Shown here piece by piece: positions 1 to 8,530 of a DNA stretch of 64,000 nucleotides. Under the pieces are notes generated by a model. That model made no database searches, was not told the DNA's origin, and worked only from the letters and a program-made list of their open reading frames with translations. The stretch is taken from contig NZ_LR594675.1 of NCBI RefSeq assembly GCF_901827205.1, forward strand, positions 4,712,001 to 4,776,000, written 5' to 3'. Both the position numbers and the translations under genes were made by a program. Positions within the stretch are counted from its first letter, which is position 1; each line of letters starts with the position of its first letter. The DNA comes from Variovorax sp. PBS-H4. GTDB lineage: Bacteria; Pseudomonadota; Gammaproteobacteria; Burkholderiales; Burkholderiaceae_C.

Positions 1-771
1 GTAGGCGCCACTTTGTTGGAGCGTCGCCGCCGCGGCGTCACGCCCACGGCCGCCGGCGAGATCCTTCTGGAGCATGCGCGCGCCATGCTCGCCAGCGCCG
101 ACCGGGTGGCGCGCGACATGGCGGATTACGGACGCGGCGTGAAGGGCCAGGTCCGGGTGCTGGCCAGCGTCTCGTCCATCGCCGAGTTCCTGCCCGACGA
201 CATTGCGGATTTCCTGCAAGCCGCGGCGCACCGCGACATTCGCGTGGACATCGAGGAGGCGCTCAGCCGCGACCTGGTGCGCGCGCTGCGCGAAGGCTCG
301 GCGCCCGTCGGCGTGTGCTGGGACGCGGCGGACCTCGAAGGATTGCAGGCCTGGCCCTACCGGCGCGACCGGCTGGCCATGGTTGCGCATCCCTCGCATC
401 CGATCGCGCGGCGCCGGCGCTGCAGCTTCGAGGAGACGCTGCAGTTCGACCACGTGGGCCTGCCGGCTTCCACCGCGGTTCACACCATGCTGGCACGCGC
501 GGCCGCCATCATCGGACGGCCGCTCAGCTACCGCGCGGTCGTGTCGACTTTCGACGCGGCGCTTCGTTGCGTGCGCGCCGGCCTGGGCATTGCCGTGGTG
601 CCGCGCGAGGTGGTCGAGCCTTGGGTGCAGAGCTTCGGATTGCGCGTCGTGCCGTTGTCCGACCCGTGGGCCGAGCGGCGCTTCGCGATCTGCTTCCGCA
701 GCGAGGCCAACCTTTCGCCGGCCGCCAAGCTGTTGGTGGCGCACTTGCGCGAGCGTGCCCGGCCGAGCTGA
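1..771 (+). CDS. LysR-family transcriptional regulator, 5' truncated by window edge
   Basis: The frame is open from base 1, so the start and most of the winged helix lie outside the window. The first residues seen, through ERRRRGVTPTAAGE, match the end of the LysR DNA-binding domain (the usual 'R..rGv.lT.AG'). A linker helix follows, then a periplasmic-binding-protein-like effector domain with 'GLGIAVVPREVVEPW' near the C terminus, the usual effector-pocket segment. It probably controls a neighbouring catabolic gene. The Liv-type receptor at 967 follows on the same strand, but a 195-base gap with a hairpin separates them. The family is clear; the effector cannot be told. Confidence 0.9.
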   Translation, partial: VGATLLERRRRGVTPTAAGEILLEHARAMLASADRVARDMADYGRGVKGQVRVLASVSSIAEFLPDDIADFLQAAAHRDIRVDIEEALSRDLVRALREGSAPVGVCWDAADLEGLQAWPYRRDRLAMVAHPSHPIARRRRCSFEETLQFDHVGLPASTAVHTMLARAAAIIGRPLSYRAVVSTFDAALRCVRAGLGIAVVPREVVEPWVQSFGLRVVPLSDPWAERRFAICFRSEANLSPAAKLLVAHLRERARPS

Positions 772-809
772 ATCCTTGAACCGCCGGTCTGTCCGTCCGT
801 TCACCGGCT

Positions 810-849
810 CTTCTTCGGCGCAGGCGGCCCGTCGCGTGCGCCGAAGAAG
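810..849. repeat. 13-bp perfect inverted repeat downstream of the LysR gene
   Basis: CTTCTTCGGCGCA at 810-822 is repeated in reverse complement at 837-849, with a 14-base GC-rich loop. It lies 39 bases after the LysR stop. No T tract follows on either strand, so it is not a typical intrinsic terminator. It could be a Rho-assisted terminator, an RNA-stabilising hairpin or a regulator site. Confidence 0.6.
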
Positions 850-931
850 CGCAGGGCAGGCCCGCTCGAAAATCATCGAAGCGAAAGGTCGCGGAATCTG
901 TTCGACGAACCGAAATTGCCAGACCCCCCTC

Positions 932-948
932 GTAGAATTTTTTTCTAC
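932..948. promoter_or_regulatory. Inverted repeat GTAGAA-N5-TTCTAC upstream of receptor gene
   Basis: GTAGAA (932-937) and TTCTAC (943-948) are separated by five T. The element ends 18 bases before the ATG at 967 in otherwise AT-rich DNA. An operator, or part of the promoter for the receptor gene, is most likely. No Shine-Dalgarno-like sequence stronger than GGGG precedes the ATG. Confidence 0.4.
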
Positions 949-966
949 AACTTCTAGTGGGGCTAC

Positions 967-2097
967 ATGAGACTCGTCGGTATCGGCTTTTCAGCACTCG
1001 CGCTCGTCGGGCTCATCGCCTGTTCCAAGGTCCCGGATACGGTAAAGATCGGCGTCGCCCAGCCCTTGTCCGGCCCGCTGGCCGCATTGGGCAAGGACAT
1101 GCTCGAGGGGGTTCAGCTGGCGGTCAAGGAGATCAACGCCAGCGGCGTTGCAGTCGACGGGAAAACGGTGCGTTTCCAGATCGTCGCCGTCGACGATCAA
1201 TCGAGTCCGGGCGTCGGCGCGCAGGTGGCGCGCCATCTTGTCGACGAGGGCGTGGTCGCGGTCATCGGTCACCTCAACTCCGGCGTGAGCATCGAGGCTG
1301 CGCCCATTTACGCTGCGAGAAACATCCCTCAGCTCGCCATCTCCACCCAGCCCAAGTACACGCAGCTCGGCTTTCCCACCACGCTGCGGCTGGTGGCCAG
1401 CGACGCCATCCAGGGCCGCGCGATGGGCACCTACGCCGCGACGACGCTCAGCGAAAGCGCCTGTGCGGTCGTCGACGACAGCACGTCCTATGGCAAGGCG
1501 CTGGCCGACCTGGCCGAAAAATCGCTCAACGCCCATGGCCGAACGGTCGCCTTGCGTCGTTCGTTCGACGACAAGACCACCGAGTTCGGTGCCCTGGTCA
1601 AGGAGCTGAAGACCCGCTCGGTCGAGACCATCGTCACGACGCTTGCCGACTTTCAAGTGGTCGCGCTGGTCCAGCAGCTGGCAGACGCCCAGCTGACCAA
1701 CATCAAGATCGTCGGTGGCGACACGCTCAAGACGAACAAGTTGCTGGCCCAAAAGCTGCCGCTCGAAGTCTTCGCAACGTCGCCCGTGCTGGAGCCAAGG
1801 GAGTTCTACCGGGGCGCGAAGTTCGTCGAGGCCTTCAACACGGCATACGGCCACGCACCGGTGTATGGGTCGCACTATGCCTACGACGCGATGTACCTGC
1901 TGTCCAACGCGGTGCACCGCGCCAACTCGGTCGATGGCAAGGTGCTGACCACCAAGCTTCGCCAGCTCGACTACATGGCGCCCGTCACCAACGTGATGAA
2001 GTTCGGCCCGGACGGCGAGCAGCTCTACGGCAGCGTCGGCGTCTATCGACCCCGTGGGGGCCGCTGGGAACCGCTGATGAGTTCAGACCGCTGGTAA
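967..2097 (+). CDS. Liv-type ABC transporter substrate-binding lipoprotein
   Basis: This is a 376-residue receptor of the branched-chain amino acid/amide (LivK) class. The N terminus is a lipoprotein signal with lipobox LIAC (Cys19), followed by 'VKIGVAQPLSGPLAALGKDM', the typical first strand of this family. The type I periplasmic-binding fold runs to the end ('YGSHYAYDAMYLL'). It stands alone on the plus strand. Its last 15 bases overlap the convergent SRPBCC gene (2083-2499), whose operon has its own receptor, so this may be a second receptor for the same LivHMGF or may use permeases elsewhere. The ligand is unknown. Confidence 0.9.
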   Translation: MRLVGIGFSALALVGLIACSKVPDTVKIGVAQPLSGPLAALGKDMLEGVQLAVKEINASGVAVDGKTVRFQIVAVDDQSSPGVGAQVARHLVDEGVVAVIGHLNSGVSIEAAPIYAARNIPQLAISTQPKYTQLGFPTTLRLVASDAIQGRAMGTYAATTLSESACAVVDDSTSYGKALADLAEKSLNAHGRTVALRRSFDDKTTEFGALVKELKTRSVETIVTTLADFQVVALVQQLADAQLTNIKIVGGDTLKTNKLLAQKLPLEVFATSPVLEPREFYRGAKFVEAFNTAYGHAPVYGSHYAYDAMYLLSNAVHRANSVDGKVLTTKLRQLDYMAPVTNVMKFGPDGEQLYGSVGVYRPRGGRWEPLMSSDRW

Positions 2098-2499
2098 ACC
2101 GGGGGCGGCGGCCTCCAGGGTTTTCTTCATCACACGCATGCCCTCGTCGATCATGCCGGCAATGGGCCCCGCCATCTCGTGCGGGAGCAAGTCGGCGATC
2201 CAGACCAGGCGGCTCTGCCCATCGCCCTCGTCCACGATCTGCAGAGACGCGTTGTGATGGCTGAGCCGGCCGCCGCTGGCCGACCAGACCAGCCGCCTCG
2301 CGGCATCGTCCAGATCGACGATCACCTCCCGCGCCACCACCCCATTGCCGAAGGTGACGATGCGCGCATCGCCCTCCAGTTTGCAGTCGGTCACGAAGCC
2401 GGGCACCAGCCGCCGGTGGATGGCACCGATGTCGCGCACCACCTCCCAGACCTGCGCCGCGCTCGCGGCGACCTGCGTTTCTCGTCGGATGCTTGCCAT
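2083..2499 (-). CDS. SRPBCC (START/polyketide cyclase-like) protein
   Basis: A 138-residue single-domain protein. The N-terminal strand and helix 'TQVAASAAQVWEVVRDIGAI' and the C-terminal helix 'GPIAGMIDEGMRVMKKTLEA' are those of the SRPBCC ligand-binding fold (MxaD/polyketide cyclase 2 group). It is the last gene of the minus-strand liv operon, 55 bases after livF. Such proteins bind hydrophobic small molecules or catalyse simple ring reactions. Its place beside an importer and a Rieske oxygenase suggests it acts on the imported compound or a product, but no catalytic residue can be assigned. Confidence 0.8.
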   Translation of the reverse strand: MASIRRETQVAASAAQVWEVVRDIGAIHRRLVPGFVTDCKLEGDARIVTFGNGVVAREVIVDLDDAARRLVWSASGGRLSHHNASLQIVDEGDGQSRLVWIADLLPHEMAGPIAGMIDEGMRVMKKTLEAAAPGLPAV

Positions 2500-2553
2500 G
2501 CCCGTGTCTCCTGTGGCGAGTCGTTGTCGGGCCAGTGTAGGCCCGGCGCACGG

Positions 2554-3258
2554 TCAGCGCGAGACGCCCAGCAAGCGTTCCAGCACCTCGGGCTGGGCAC
2601 GCAAGGTCGCGGCGCGATCGGCATGCACCACAGTGCCATGGTCCAGCACCACCGCCTCGTCCGAAATGGCGAGGATGGATTGCGGATGCTGCTCGACGAT
2701 GATGGCCGCGAGTCCCTCGTCCTGCGTGATGCGCCGGATCGCGCGCAGCAGTTCCTCCACCAGGATCGGCGCCAGCCCCTCGAGCGGTTCGTCGAGCAGC
2801 AGCAGGCGCGGATTCACCACCAGCGCCCGGCCCACGGCCAGCATCTGCTGCTCGCCACCCGACAGCTGCGTGCCCAGGTTGCGCTTGCGTTCGGCCAGGC
2901 GCGGGAACAACTCGTAGACGCGCTGCGCGGTCCAGCGGCCGGGCCGCTCCACCGCCGTCAGGTTCTCGTGCACGGTGAGCGACTTGAAGATGTTGCGCTC
3001 CTGCGGCACCCAGCCGATGCCCGCTGCCGCGCGCTGGTGCGGCGACAGCTTGTGCAGCGCCGCGCCCGAAAGCGTGATGCTGCCGCCGTGCTGGCGCGTC
3101 GCGCCGGCCAGCGTATTGATCAGCGTGGTCTTGCCGGTTCCGTTGCGGCCCAGCAGCGCCAGCGTCTGGCCCTCGCCGAGGCTGAGCGAAATGTCCTGCA
3201 GCACCACCGCCTCTGCGTAGCCGGCGCTGAGCTTCTCGATGCGCAACAGCTCAGGCAT
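2554..3258 (-). CDS. livF: Liv-type ABC transporter ATP-binding protein LivF
   Basis: A 234-residue cytoplasmic ATPase. Walker A GRNGTGKTT, signature LSGGEQQML and Walker B RLLLLDEP are all intact, and 'EGLAPILVEEL' after Walker B is typical of LivF. The start at 3258 (MPELLRIEKL) was chosen because it overlaps the livG stop by 8 bases, a translational-coupling arrangement; a longer frame would need nine extra unrelated residues. It pairs with LivG to drive LivHM. Confidence 0.93.
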   Translation of the reverse strand: MPELLRIEKLSAGYAEAVVLQDISLSLGEGQTLALLGRNGTGKTTLINTLAGATRQHGGSITLSGAALHKLSPHQRAAAGIGWVPQERNIFKSLTVHENLTAVERPGRWTAQRVYELFPRLAERKRNLGTQLSGGEQQMLAVGRALVVNPRLLLLDEPLEGLAPILVEELLRAIRRITQDEGLAAIIVEQHPQSILAISDEAVVLDHGTVVHADRAATLRAQPEVLERLLGVSR

Positions 3259-4009
3259 GCACGGCCCCCTGCCCCAGGTAGACATCCTTGACCTTCGGAT
3301 CGTTGGCGATGGTGTCAGGGTCGCCTTCCGTGAGCAAGGCCCCGTTGACCAGCACGGTCATGCGGTCGGCGAAGCTGAACACCAGGTCCATGTCGTGCTC
3401 GATCAGCAGCACCGACACATCGGCCGGCAGCGCGGACACCGTCTGCAGCAGTTCCTCGCGCTCGCCTGCCGGCACGCCTGCCACGGGCTCGTCCAGCAGC
3501 AGCACGCGCGGCTCGCAGGCCAGCGCGATCGCGATTTCGAGCAGGCGGCGCTTGCCATAAGCCAGCTCCCGCGTCGGCTGCCGCGCCACGTCGGTGAGGT
3601 GGAACTGCGCGAGCAACTCCGCGGCCCGCTCGGAGACATGCGCCGACATCCCCAACGGGCGCCACCACTGCGCCCCGAGGCCGGAGCGCTGCGACACGAC
3701 CAGCGCCAAGGTCTCCAGCGGCGTCATCGAATCGAAGAGCTGGTTGATCTGGAAGGTGCGCACCATGCCGCGCGCCACGCGCGCATGCGGCGCCAGGCGC
3801 GTGATGTCCTCACCCTCCAGCACGATGCGTCCGGCAGTGGGCGTGAGCACACCCGTCAGCAGGTTGACGAGCGTGGTCTTGCCGGCACCGTTGGGCCCGA
3901 TGAGCGCGTGGCGCGCGCCGCGCTTCAGGTTCAGCGTCACGTTGTCGGTGGCGGTGATGCCGCCGAAGCGCATCACCAGGCCGGTGGCGGACAGCACGGT
4001 ATCGTTCAT
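3251..4009 (-). CDS. livG: Liv-type ABC transporter ATP-binding protein LivG
   Basis: A 252-residue ATPase with Walker A GPNGAGKTT and Walker B RVLLLDEP. The signature is the LivG variant LAYGKRRLLEIA in place of LSGGQ. 'GMVRTFQINQLFDSMTPLETL' around residue 85 is a LivG hallmark. The start overlaps the livM stop as ATGA (4006-4009). It is the second nucleotide-binding subunit of the importer. Confidence 0.94.
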   Translation of the reverse strand: MNDTVLSATGLVMRFGGITATDNVTLNLKRGARHALIGPNGAGKTTLVNLLTGVLTPTAGRIVLEGEDITRLAPHARVARGMVRTFQINQLFDSMTPLETLALVVSQRSGLGAQWWRPLGMSAHVSERAAELLAQFHLTDVARQPTRELAYGKRRLLEIAIALACEPRVLLLDEPVAGVPAGEREELLQTVSALPADVSVLLIEHDMDLVFSFADRMTVLVNGALLTEGDPDTIANDPKVKDVYLGQGAVHA

Positions 4010-5046
4010 CGTCCTGCACCCGTCCGCTTGCGGAACCAGGTCCAGGGCTTGAGCAGCCGGTCACGCCCGACCAGCACCAGCAGCACCAGGATCAGCCCCA
4101 CCCAGAACATCCAGTACTGCGGCGTGACCGTCGACAACGTGTCCTGCAGCAGCTTGAAGACGATCGCGCCCGCGATACCGCCGTAGAGCCAGCCGACGCC
4201 GCCGATCACCAGCATCAGCAGCACGTCGGCCGATCGGTCGAAGGCCAGCACGTCGAGCGACGCGAAGCCGCTGGTCTGGGCGAGCAGCGCGCCCGCCGCG
4301 CCGGCCACCGCCGCTGCGACCGCATAGATCACCGCGATGCGCGAGACCACGGGAATGCCGATCGCCATCGCACGCAGCCGGTTGTCACGGATCGCCTTCA
4401 GCGTGGCACCGAAGGAGGACTGCACCAGCCGTCGCATCAGGAGGAAGAGCAGCAACAGCACGGCGAGCGAGTACCAGGCCGCCGTGCGGCCGTAGAGGTC
4501 GAATTCGAACAGGCCCAGCACCGGCCCCATCACCACGCCCTGCAGCCCGTCGGCGCCGCCGGTGAGCCAGTCCAGCTTGTTGGCCAGTTCGAGCAGCAGC
4601 AGCGCGGTGCCCAGCGTGACCATCAGCCGCGTGAGATCGCTGCCGCGCAGGATGGTGACGCTCGCAACGGCACCGAGCGCCGCCGACGCGACGATGGCGA
4701 CCAGCAGGCCCACGGTCGGATCGGGCATGACATGTTTGGCGAAGAGCGCTGCGGTATAGGCGCCGAACCCGAAGAAGGCCGCGTGGCCCAGCGAGACGAT
4801 GCCGGTATAGCCGAGGATCAGGTCCAGCGACAACGCGAACAGCGCGATGATCGCGATCTCGTTGATCATCAGTGCCTTCGAGGGCAGCAGCGCCGGCAGC
4901 ACGAAGACCACCGCCCAGAAGACGAACTCCCACGGCCGCCAGCGCGTGCGGGCGAGCAGCGCGTCGCGCAGCGCCTCCGCGCTCACCGGAGCGCCCTCGC
5001 CCGCGGCTGCGATGCCATGAGCCTTCGAAGCGGCCGTGCGGCTCAT
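4006..5046 (-). CDS. livM: Liv-type ABC transporter permease LivM
   Basis: A 346-residue inner-membrane permease. After about 45 polar residues there are about ten hydrophobic segments, with the family motif 'LDLILGYTGIVSLGHAAFFGFGAY' (split here: LILGYTGIVSLGHAAFFG) and the cytoplasmic coupling-loop region 'SFGATLKAIRDNRLRAMAIG'. The ATG at 5046 overlaps the livH stop as ATGA; the same frame stays open upstream inside livH but has no LivM features there. LivM heterodimerises with LivH. Confidence 0.93.
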   Translation of the reverse strand: MSRTAASKAHGIAAAGEGAPVSAEALRDALLARTRWRPWEFVFWAVVFVLPALLPSKALMINEIAIIALFALSLDLILGYTGIVSLGHAAFFGFGAYTAALFAKHVMPDPTVGLLVAIVASAALGAVASVTILRGSDLTRLMVTLGTALLLLELANKLDWLTGGADGLQGVVMGPVLGLFEFDLYGRTAAWYSLAVLLLLFLLMRRLVQSSFGATLKAIRDNRLRAMAIGIPVVSRIAVIYAVAAAVAGAAGALLAQTSGFASLDVLAFDRSADVLLMLVIGGVGWLYGGIAGAIVFKLLQDTLSTVTPQYWMFWVGLILVLLVLVGRDRLLKPWTWFRKRTGAGR

Positions 5047-5918
5047 CGCCCGCCGCCTCGCCGCGTGAACAGGCCCTGCGGGCGCCACATCAGGATCAGG
5101 ATCATCAGCAGGTAGACCGTGAAGGCCCCCATCTTCGGGATGAAGTACTTGCCCGCCACGTCGGCGATGCCGAGCAGCAGCGCGGCCAGCAGCGGCCCGG
5201 TGATCGACGAGGTGCCGCCGACCGACACCACGATCAGGAAATAGATCATGTACTTCAGCGGGAAGGTCGGGTCCATGCCGAGGATCTCGGCGCCCAGTGC
5301 GCCGCCGAGCCCCGCCAGGCCCGAACCCACCGCGAAGGTCGCCAGGAACACCACGTTGACGTTGATGCCCAGCCCTGCCGCCACGCGCGGATCGTCCACC
5401 GCCGCGCGCAGCCGGCTGCCGAAGCGCGTCTTCGACAGGATGAGCTGCAGCACCACCGTGAGCAACGCACACAGCACGATGATGAAGACGCGGTAGTGAC
5501 CCATGCCCAGCAGCAGCGCGCCGTCACCGATCTCGGTGCGCCCGCGCAGCCACTCGGGCAAGTGGACGTTCTGCTGCGAGGAGCCGACGAAATAATCGAC
5601 CGCAGCCACCGCCATGAATGCCAGACCGATCGAGAACAGCACCTGGTCCAGGTGCGATTTGCCATACATCGGCCGGTACAGCGTGCGCTCCAGCAGCGCG
5701 CCCAGCAGCCCCACCAGCACGAAGGCGAGCGGCAGGCAGGCCAGAAAGGGAACGCCCGCCTTCTGCATCGCGAACACCGTCAGGTAGCCGCCGGCCATCG
5801 CGAAAGCCCCGTGCGCGAGGTTGATAAAGTTCATCAGCCCCAGCGTGACGGCCAGGCCGACCGCGAGCACGAACAGCAGCATGCCGTAGGCGATGCCGTC
5901 GAAGAGTATGGTTAGCAT
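5043..5918 (-). CDS. livH: Liv-type ABC transporter permease LivH
   Basis: A 291-residue permease with the LivH signature 'LMNFINLAHGAFAMAGGYL' near residue 40 and 'FGSRLRAAVDDPRVAAGLGI' in the coupling loop. The start at 5918 (MLTILFDGIAYG) was preferred over an upstream ATG at 5960 because it begins at the first membrane helix; the upstream 14 residues are charged and unlike the family. A pair of REP-like repeats lies between this gene and the upstream receptor gene of the same operon. Confidence 0.92.
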   Translation of the reverse strand: MLTILFDGIAYGMLLFVLAVGLAVTLGLMNFINLAHGAFAMAGGYLTVFAMQKAGVPFLACLPLAFVLVGLLGALLERTLYRPMYGKSHLDQVLFSIGLAFMAVAAVDYFVGSSQQNVHLPEWLRGRTEIGDGALLLGMGHYRVFIIVLCALLTVVLQLILSKTRFGSRLRAAVDDPRVAAGLGINVNVVFLATFAVGSGLAGLGGALGAEILGMDPTFPLKYMIYFLIVVSVGGTSSITGPLLAALLLGIADVAGKYFIPKMGAFTVYLLMILILMWRPQGLFTRRGGGR

Positions 5919-5924
5919 GGCTCG

Positions 5925-6009
5925 CCCCCAGGTTGCCCGCACTTCGTGTCGGGCGCCCACCCCCTACCGGGGGCAACACCAGCGGCCCGGCAAAGCCGGT
6001 TCCGCGGTG
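5925..6009. repeat. REP-like intergenic repeat, copy 1
   Basis: About 85 bp reading (plus strand) CCCCCAGGTTG ... GCCCACCCCCTACCGGGGG, GGCAACACCAGCGGCCCGGC, AAAGCCGGTTCCGCGGTG. It contains two potential hairpins, CCCC/GGGG and CCGGC-AAA-GCCGG. Copy 2 follows after 11 bases, and two more copies in the opposite orientation lie at 20771-20946. Confidence 0.85.
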
Positions 6010-6020
6010 GGGATGTTGCT

Positions 6021-6105
6021 CCCCCCCAGGTTGGCTCACTGCGTGTAGCCGCCCACCCCCTACCGGGGGCAACACCAGCGGCCCGGCAAAGCCGGTTCCG
6101 CGGTG
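6021..6105. repeat. REP-like intergenic repeat, copy 2
   Basis: It is nearly identical to copy 1 from the CCCACCCCC box to GCGGTG; the variable part is the 25 bases after CCAGGTTG. Together the two copies fill the gap between the receptor stop (6163) and the livH start (5918), inside one transcription unit, much as REP elements do between malE and malF in enteric bacteria. Confidence 0.85.
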
Positions 6106-6162
6106 TTTCCCAAAGGGAGCGCGGCGGGGTCATGCGGCTGAAACGGGCGGGCGCTTGATGAA

Positions 6163-7338
6163 TCACTGCTTGTTCTTGCCCGGATCCTTCACCGCCTTGA
6201 TCACGTCGAACTCGACGTTGTAGAGCTGCCCGTCCTTCTTCTCGACCTTGCGCAGGTACACGTCCTGCACGATGTCGCGCGTCTGCGCATCGATCAGCAC
6301 CTGGCCGCGCGGGCTTTCGAAGAGCTGGCCCTTCATCGCCGCCAGCAGCGCGTCGCCGCCGCCCTGCCCCTTGGTGGCCTTGAGCGCCTCGTAGATCACG
6401 CGCATGCCGTCGTAGCCGCCGATCGCCATGAAGTTGGGCCGCATGTTCTTGTTGGCCTTCTGGAAGGCCTCGACGAACTTCTTGTTGGCCGGCGACGGGT
6501 GAGCCGCCGAATAGTGGTGCGTGGTGACAACGCCCAGCGCGCCGTCGCCCATGTCGTTGAGCTGGTCGTCATCGGTCACGTCGCCGGTGGCGATCATCTT
6601 GATGCCGGCCTTGTCCATGCCGCGCTCGATGAACTGCTTCATCACCGCGGCGCCTGCACCCGAGGGCACGAAGACGAACAGCGCATCGGGCTTGGCGTCA
6701 CGCACCTTCTGCAGGAAGGGTGCGAAATCGGGGTTGCGCAACGGCACGCGAAGCTTGTCGAGTACCTTGCCGCCGTTCAGCTGGAAGCGCTCGGCGAAGA
6801 ACTTCTCGGCGTCGTTGCCGGGGCCATAGTCGGTCACCAGCGTGACCACCGACTTGATTCCGTTCTTGGGCGCCCAGTCGCCCATGGCAACCGAGACCTG
6901 CGGCAGCGTGAAGCTGGTGCGCACGACGTAGGGAGAAGCCTCCGTGATGCTGGAAGTGGCGGCGGCCATCACCACCATCGGCGTCTTGGACTGTGTGGCG
7001 ATCGGCGCCGTCGCCATGGCCGACGGCGTGATGCCGAAGCCCGCCAGCACGTTGACCTTGTCGTTCACCACGAGTTCCTGCGCCAGGCGCTTGGTCACGT
7101 CGGGCAGGCTGGTGTCGTCCTTGACGATCAGCTCGATCTTCTTGCCCGCGACGGTGTCGCCGTTCTGCGCCATGTAGAGCCGGGCCGCGGCCTCGATCTG
7201 GCGGCCGGTGGTGGCCTGCTGCCCTGTCATCGGCAGTACCAGGCCGATCTTGAAGGTGTTGCCCTGGGCCTGCGCCAGCGGCATGGCCAGGGCGAAGGCC
7301 GTGAGGCTCGCGGCCTGCACGAGGTGGCGACGTTGCAT
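6163..7338 (-). CDS. Liv-type ABC transporter substrate-binding protein
   Basis: A 391-residue receptor. The signal peptide is MQRRHLVQAASLTAFALAMP...AQA (signal peptidase I type). The mature protein opens with 'TFKIGLVLPMTGQQATTGRQ' and keeps the LivK fold to 'YDGMRVIYEALKATKG'. The start at 7338 has AAGGAGAC just upstream; the frame is open further but without a signal. It is the first gene of the receptor-LivHMGF-SRPBCC group and follows the reductase gene by 165 bases on the same strand. It is probably the receptor for the substrate, or its precursor, of the Rieske oxygenase at 9280. Confidence 0.93.
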   Translation of the reverse strand: MQRRHLVQAASLTAFALAMPLAQAQGNTFKIGLVLPMTGQQATTGRQIEAAARLYMAQNGDTVAGKKIELIVKDDTSLPDVTKRLAQELVVNDKVNVLAGFGITPSAMATAPIATQSKTPMVVMAAATSSITEASPYVVRTSFTLPQVSVAMGDWAPKNGIKSVVTLVTDYGPGNDAEKFFAERFQLNGGKVLDKLRVPLRNPDFAPFLQKVRDAKPDALFVFVPSGAGAAVMKQFIERGMDKAGIKMIATGDVTDDDQLNDMGDGALGVVTTHHYSAAHPSPANKKFVEAFQKANKNMRPNFMAIGGYDGMRVIYEALKATKGQGGGDALLAAMKGQLFESPRGQVLIDAQTRDIVQDVYLRKVEKKDGQLYNVEFDVIKAVKDPGKNKQ

Positions 7339-7503
7339 GGATGTCTCCTTGAGATGGGGATCGGAACGGGGCGTATTGTGATCAATCGAAACGATGTTGG
7401 CGCCTTGGCAAACACCTAAGGCACCTCGGCCGTCGGCCCGCGGGCCTGCATTCTGCGCGATGCATCGATCGCTTGCGCGATCATCGCGCAACGCTCCCGG
7501 GGC

Positions 7504-8514
7504 TCACGGCGTGTCGGGCCGCCAGGCGGAATCGAGCGTGATGCAGCCCACGGCGCGCGACACGCAGGCGCAGATGCGCCGGCCTTCGCGCTTCTCCTGT
7601 TCGCTGAGGAACACGTCGCGGTGGTCGATCTCGCCCTCGACCGCGAGCACGTCCATCGCGCACAGGCCGCATTCGCCACGGCGGCAATCCCACAGCGTCT
7701 GCACGCCGGCAGCTTCGAGCGCTTCGAGCAGGCTGCTTTCCGCTGGCACCTGGATGCTGAGGTCGTGGCGCGGAATGCGCACTTCGAATGCCTGCACGGG
7801 CAGCCGGCCGCTGCTGCCGAAGGTCTCGAAACGCAGGTCCGCCGGGGGCCGCCCCGCCGCCGCCCAGGCGCGCTTGACCGCCTCCAGCATCGGCACCGGT
7901 CCGCAGGTGTAGAGCTGGCCGCCTTCGGGCAGCGCCGCGATCTCGGCCGCAAAATCGATGGGCGCATGGCCGATATGGGTCTGGATGCTGCTGGTCGCCG
8001 CGCTGCCCAGCGCTGCCTGCAGCGACGCAAGATAGGCCAGTTCCTTCTCCGAGCGCGCGCCGTAGAGCAGGCGCACCGCCACCCCCCTGCGTGCGGCCAG
8101 CGCGCCCAGGCGCTGCGCCATGAAGACCATCGGCGTGATGCCGATGCCGCCCGCCACCAGCAGGTAGCCGGGCGCCGTGATGTCGAGCCCGAAGTGGTTC
8201 TGCGGCTGCGTCACCAGCAGCCGATCGCCGGGCGCCAGCCGCCACATCGCGAGCGACCCGCCCCGGCCGTCGTCCAGGCGCTTGACGGCGATGCGCCAGG
8301 TGCGCCCGTCAGGCTCGCCCACCAGCGAGTAGTGGCGCGTCTGCATCCGGCCGGCGCCCGTCGTGCCCACGAGCACCTGGACCTGCAAGTGAGACCCCGG
8401 CTCATGGCTCGCTGCCAAGCCCGATTCGGGCGTGAGTTCGAATTCGCGTACGGTGGGCGTCAGGTCGCGGCAGGCGGTGATGCGCGCAGGCATCCAGTGG
8501 ATTTCGCTGTTCAT
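7504..8514 (-). CDS. PDR/VanB-type ferredoxin-reductase component of Rieske oxygenase
   Basis: A 336-residue three-domain reductase: flavin-binding barrel (residues 1-110, RHYSLVGEP for the flavin), NAD(P)H domain (LVAGGIGITPM near residue 125) and a C-terminal plant-type 2Fe-2S ferredoxin with CRRGECGLC and a fourth Cys in ICACV. This is the class IA layout of vanillate demethylase reductase (VanB) and phthalate dioxygenase reductase. It passes electrons from NAD(P)H to the oxygenase encoded at 9280-10389, from which it is separated by the GntR gene; the gap to that gene is 16 bases. Confidence 0.93.
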   Translation of the reverse strand: MNSEIHWMPARITACRDLTPTVREFELTPESGLAASHEPGSHLQVQVLVGTTGAGRMQTRHYSLVGEPDGRTWRIAVKRLDDGRGGSLAMWRLAPGDRLLVTQPQNHFGLDITAPGYLLVAGGIGITPMVFMAQRLGALAARRGVAVRLLYGARSEKELAYLASLQAALGSAATSSIQTHIGHAPIDFAAEIAALPEGGQLYTCGPVPMLEAVKRAWAAAGRPPADLRFETFGSSGRLPVQAFEVRIPRHDLSIQVPAESSLLEALEAAGVQTLWDCRRGECGLCAMDVLAVEGEIDHRDVFLSEQEKREGRRICACVSRAVGCITLDSAWRPDTP

Positions 8515-8530
8515 CGCAGGAATGGTGTCG

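Noticed and set aside
5925..6105. Possible insertion-sequence remnant or intrinsic terminators
   Set aside because: No transposase, no target duplication and no T tracts; the paired, dispersed copies fit a REP-like element better.
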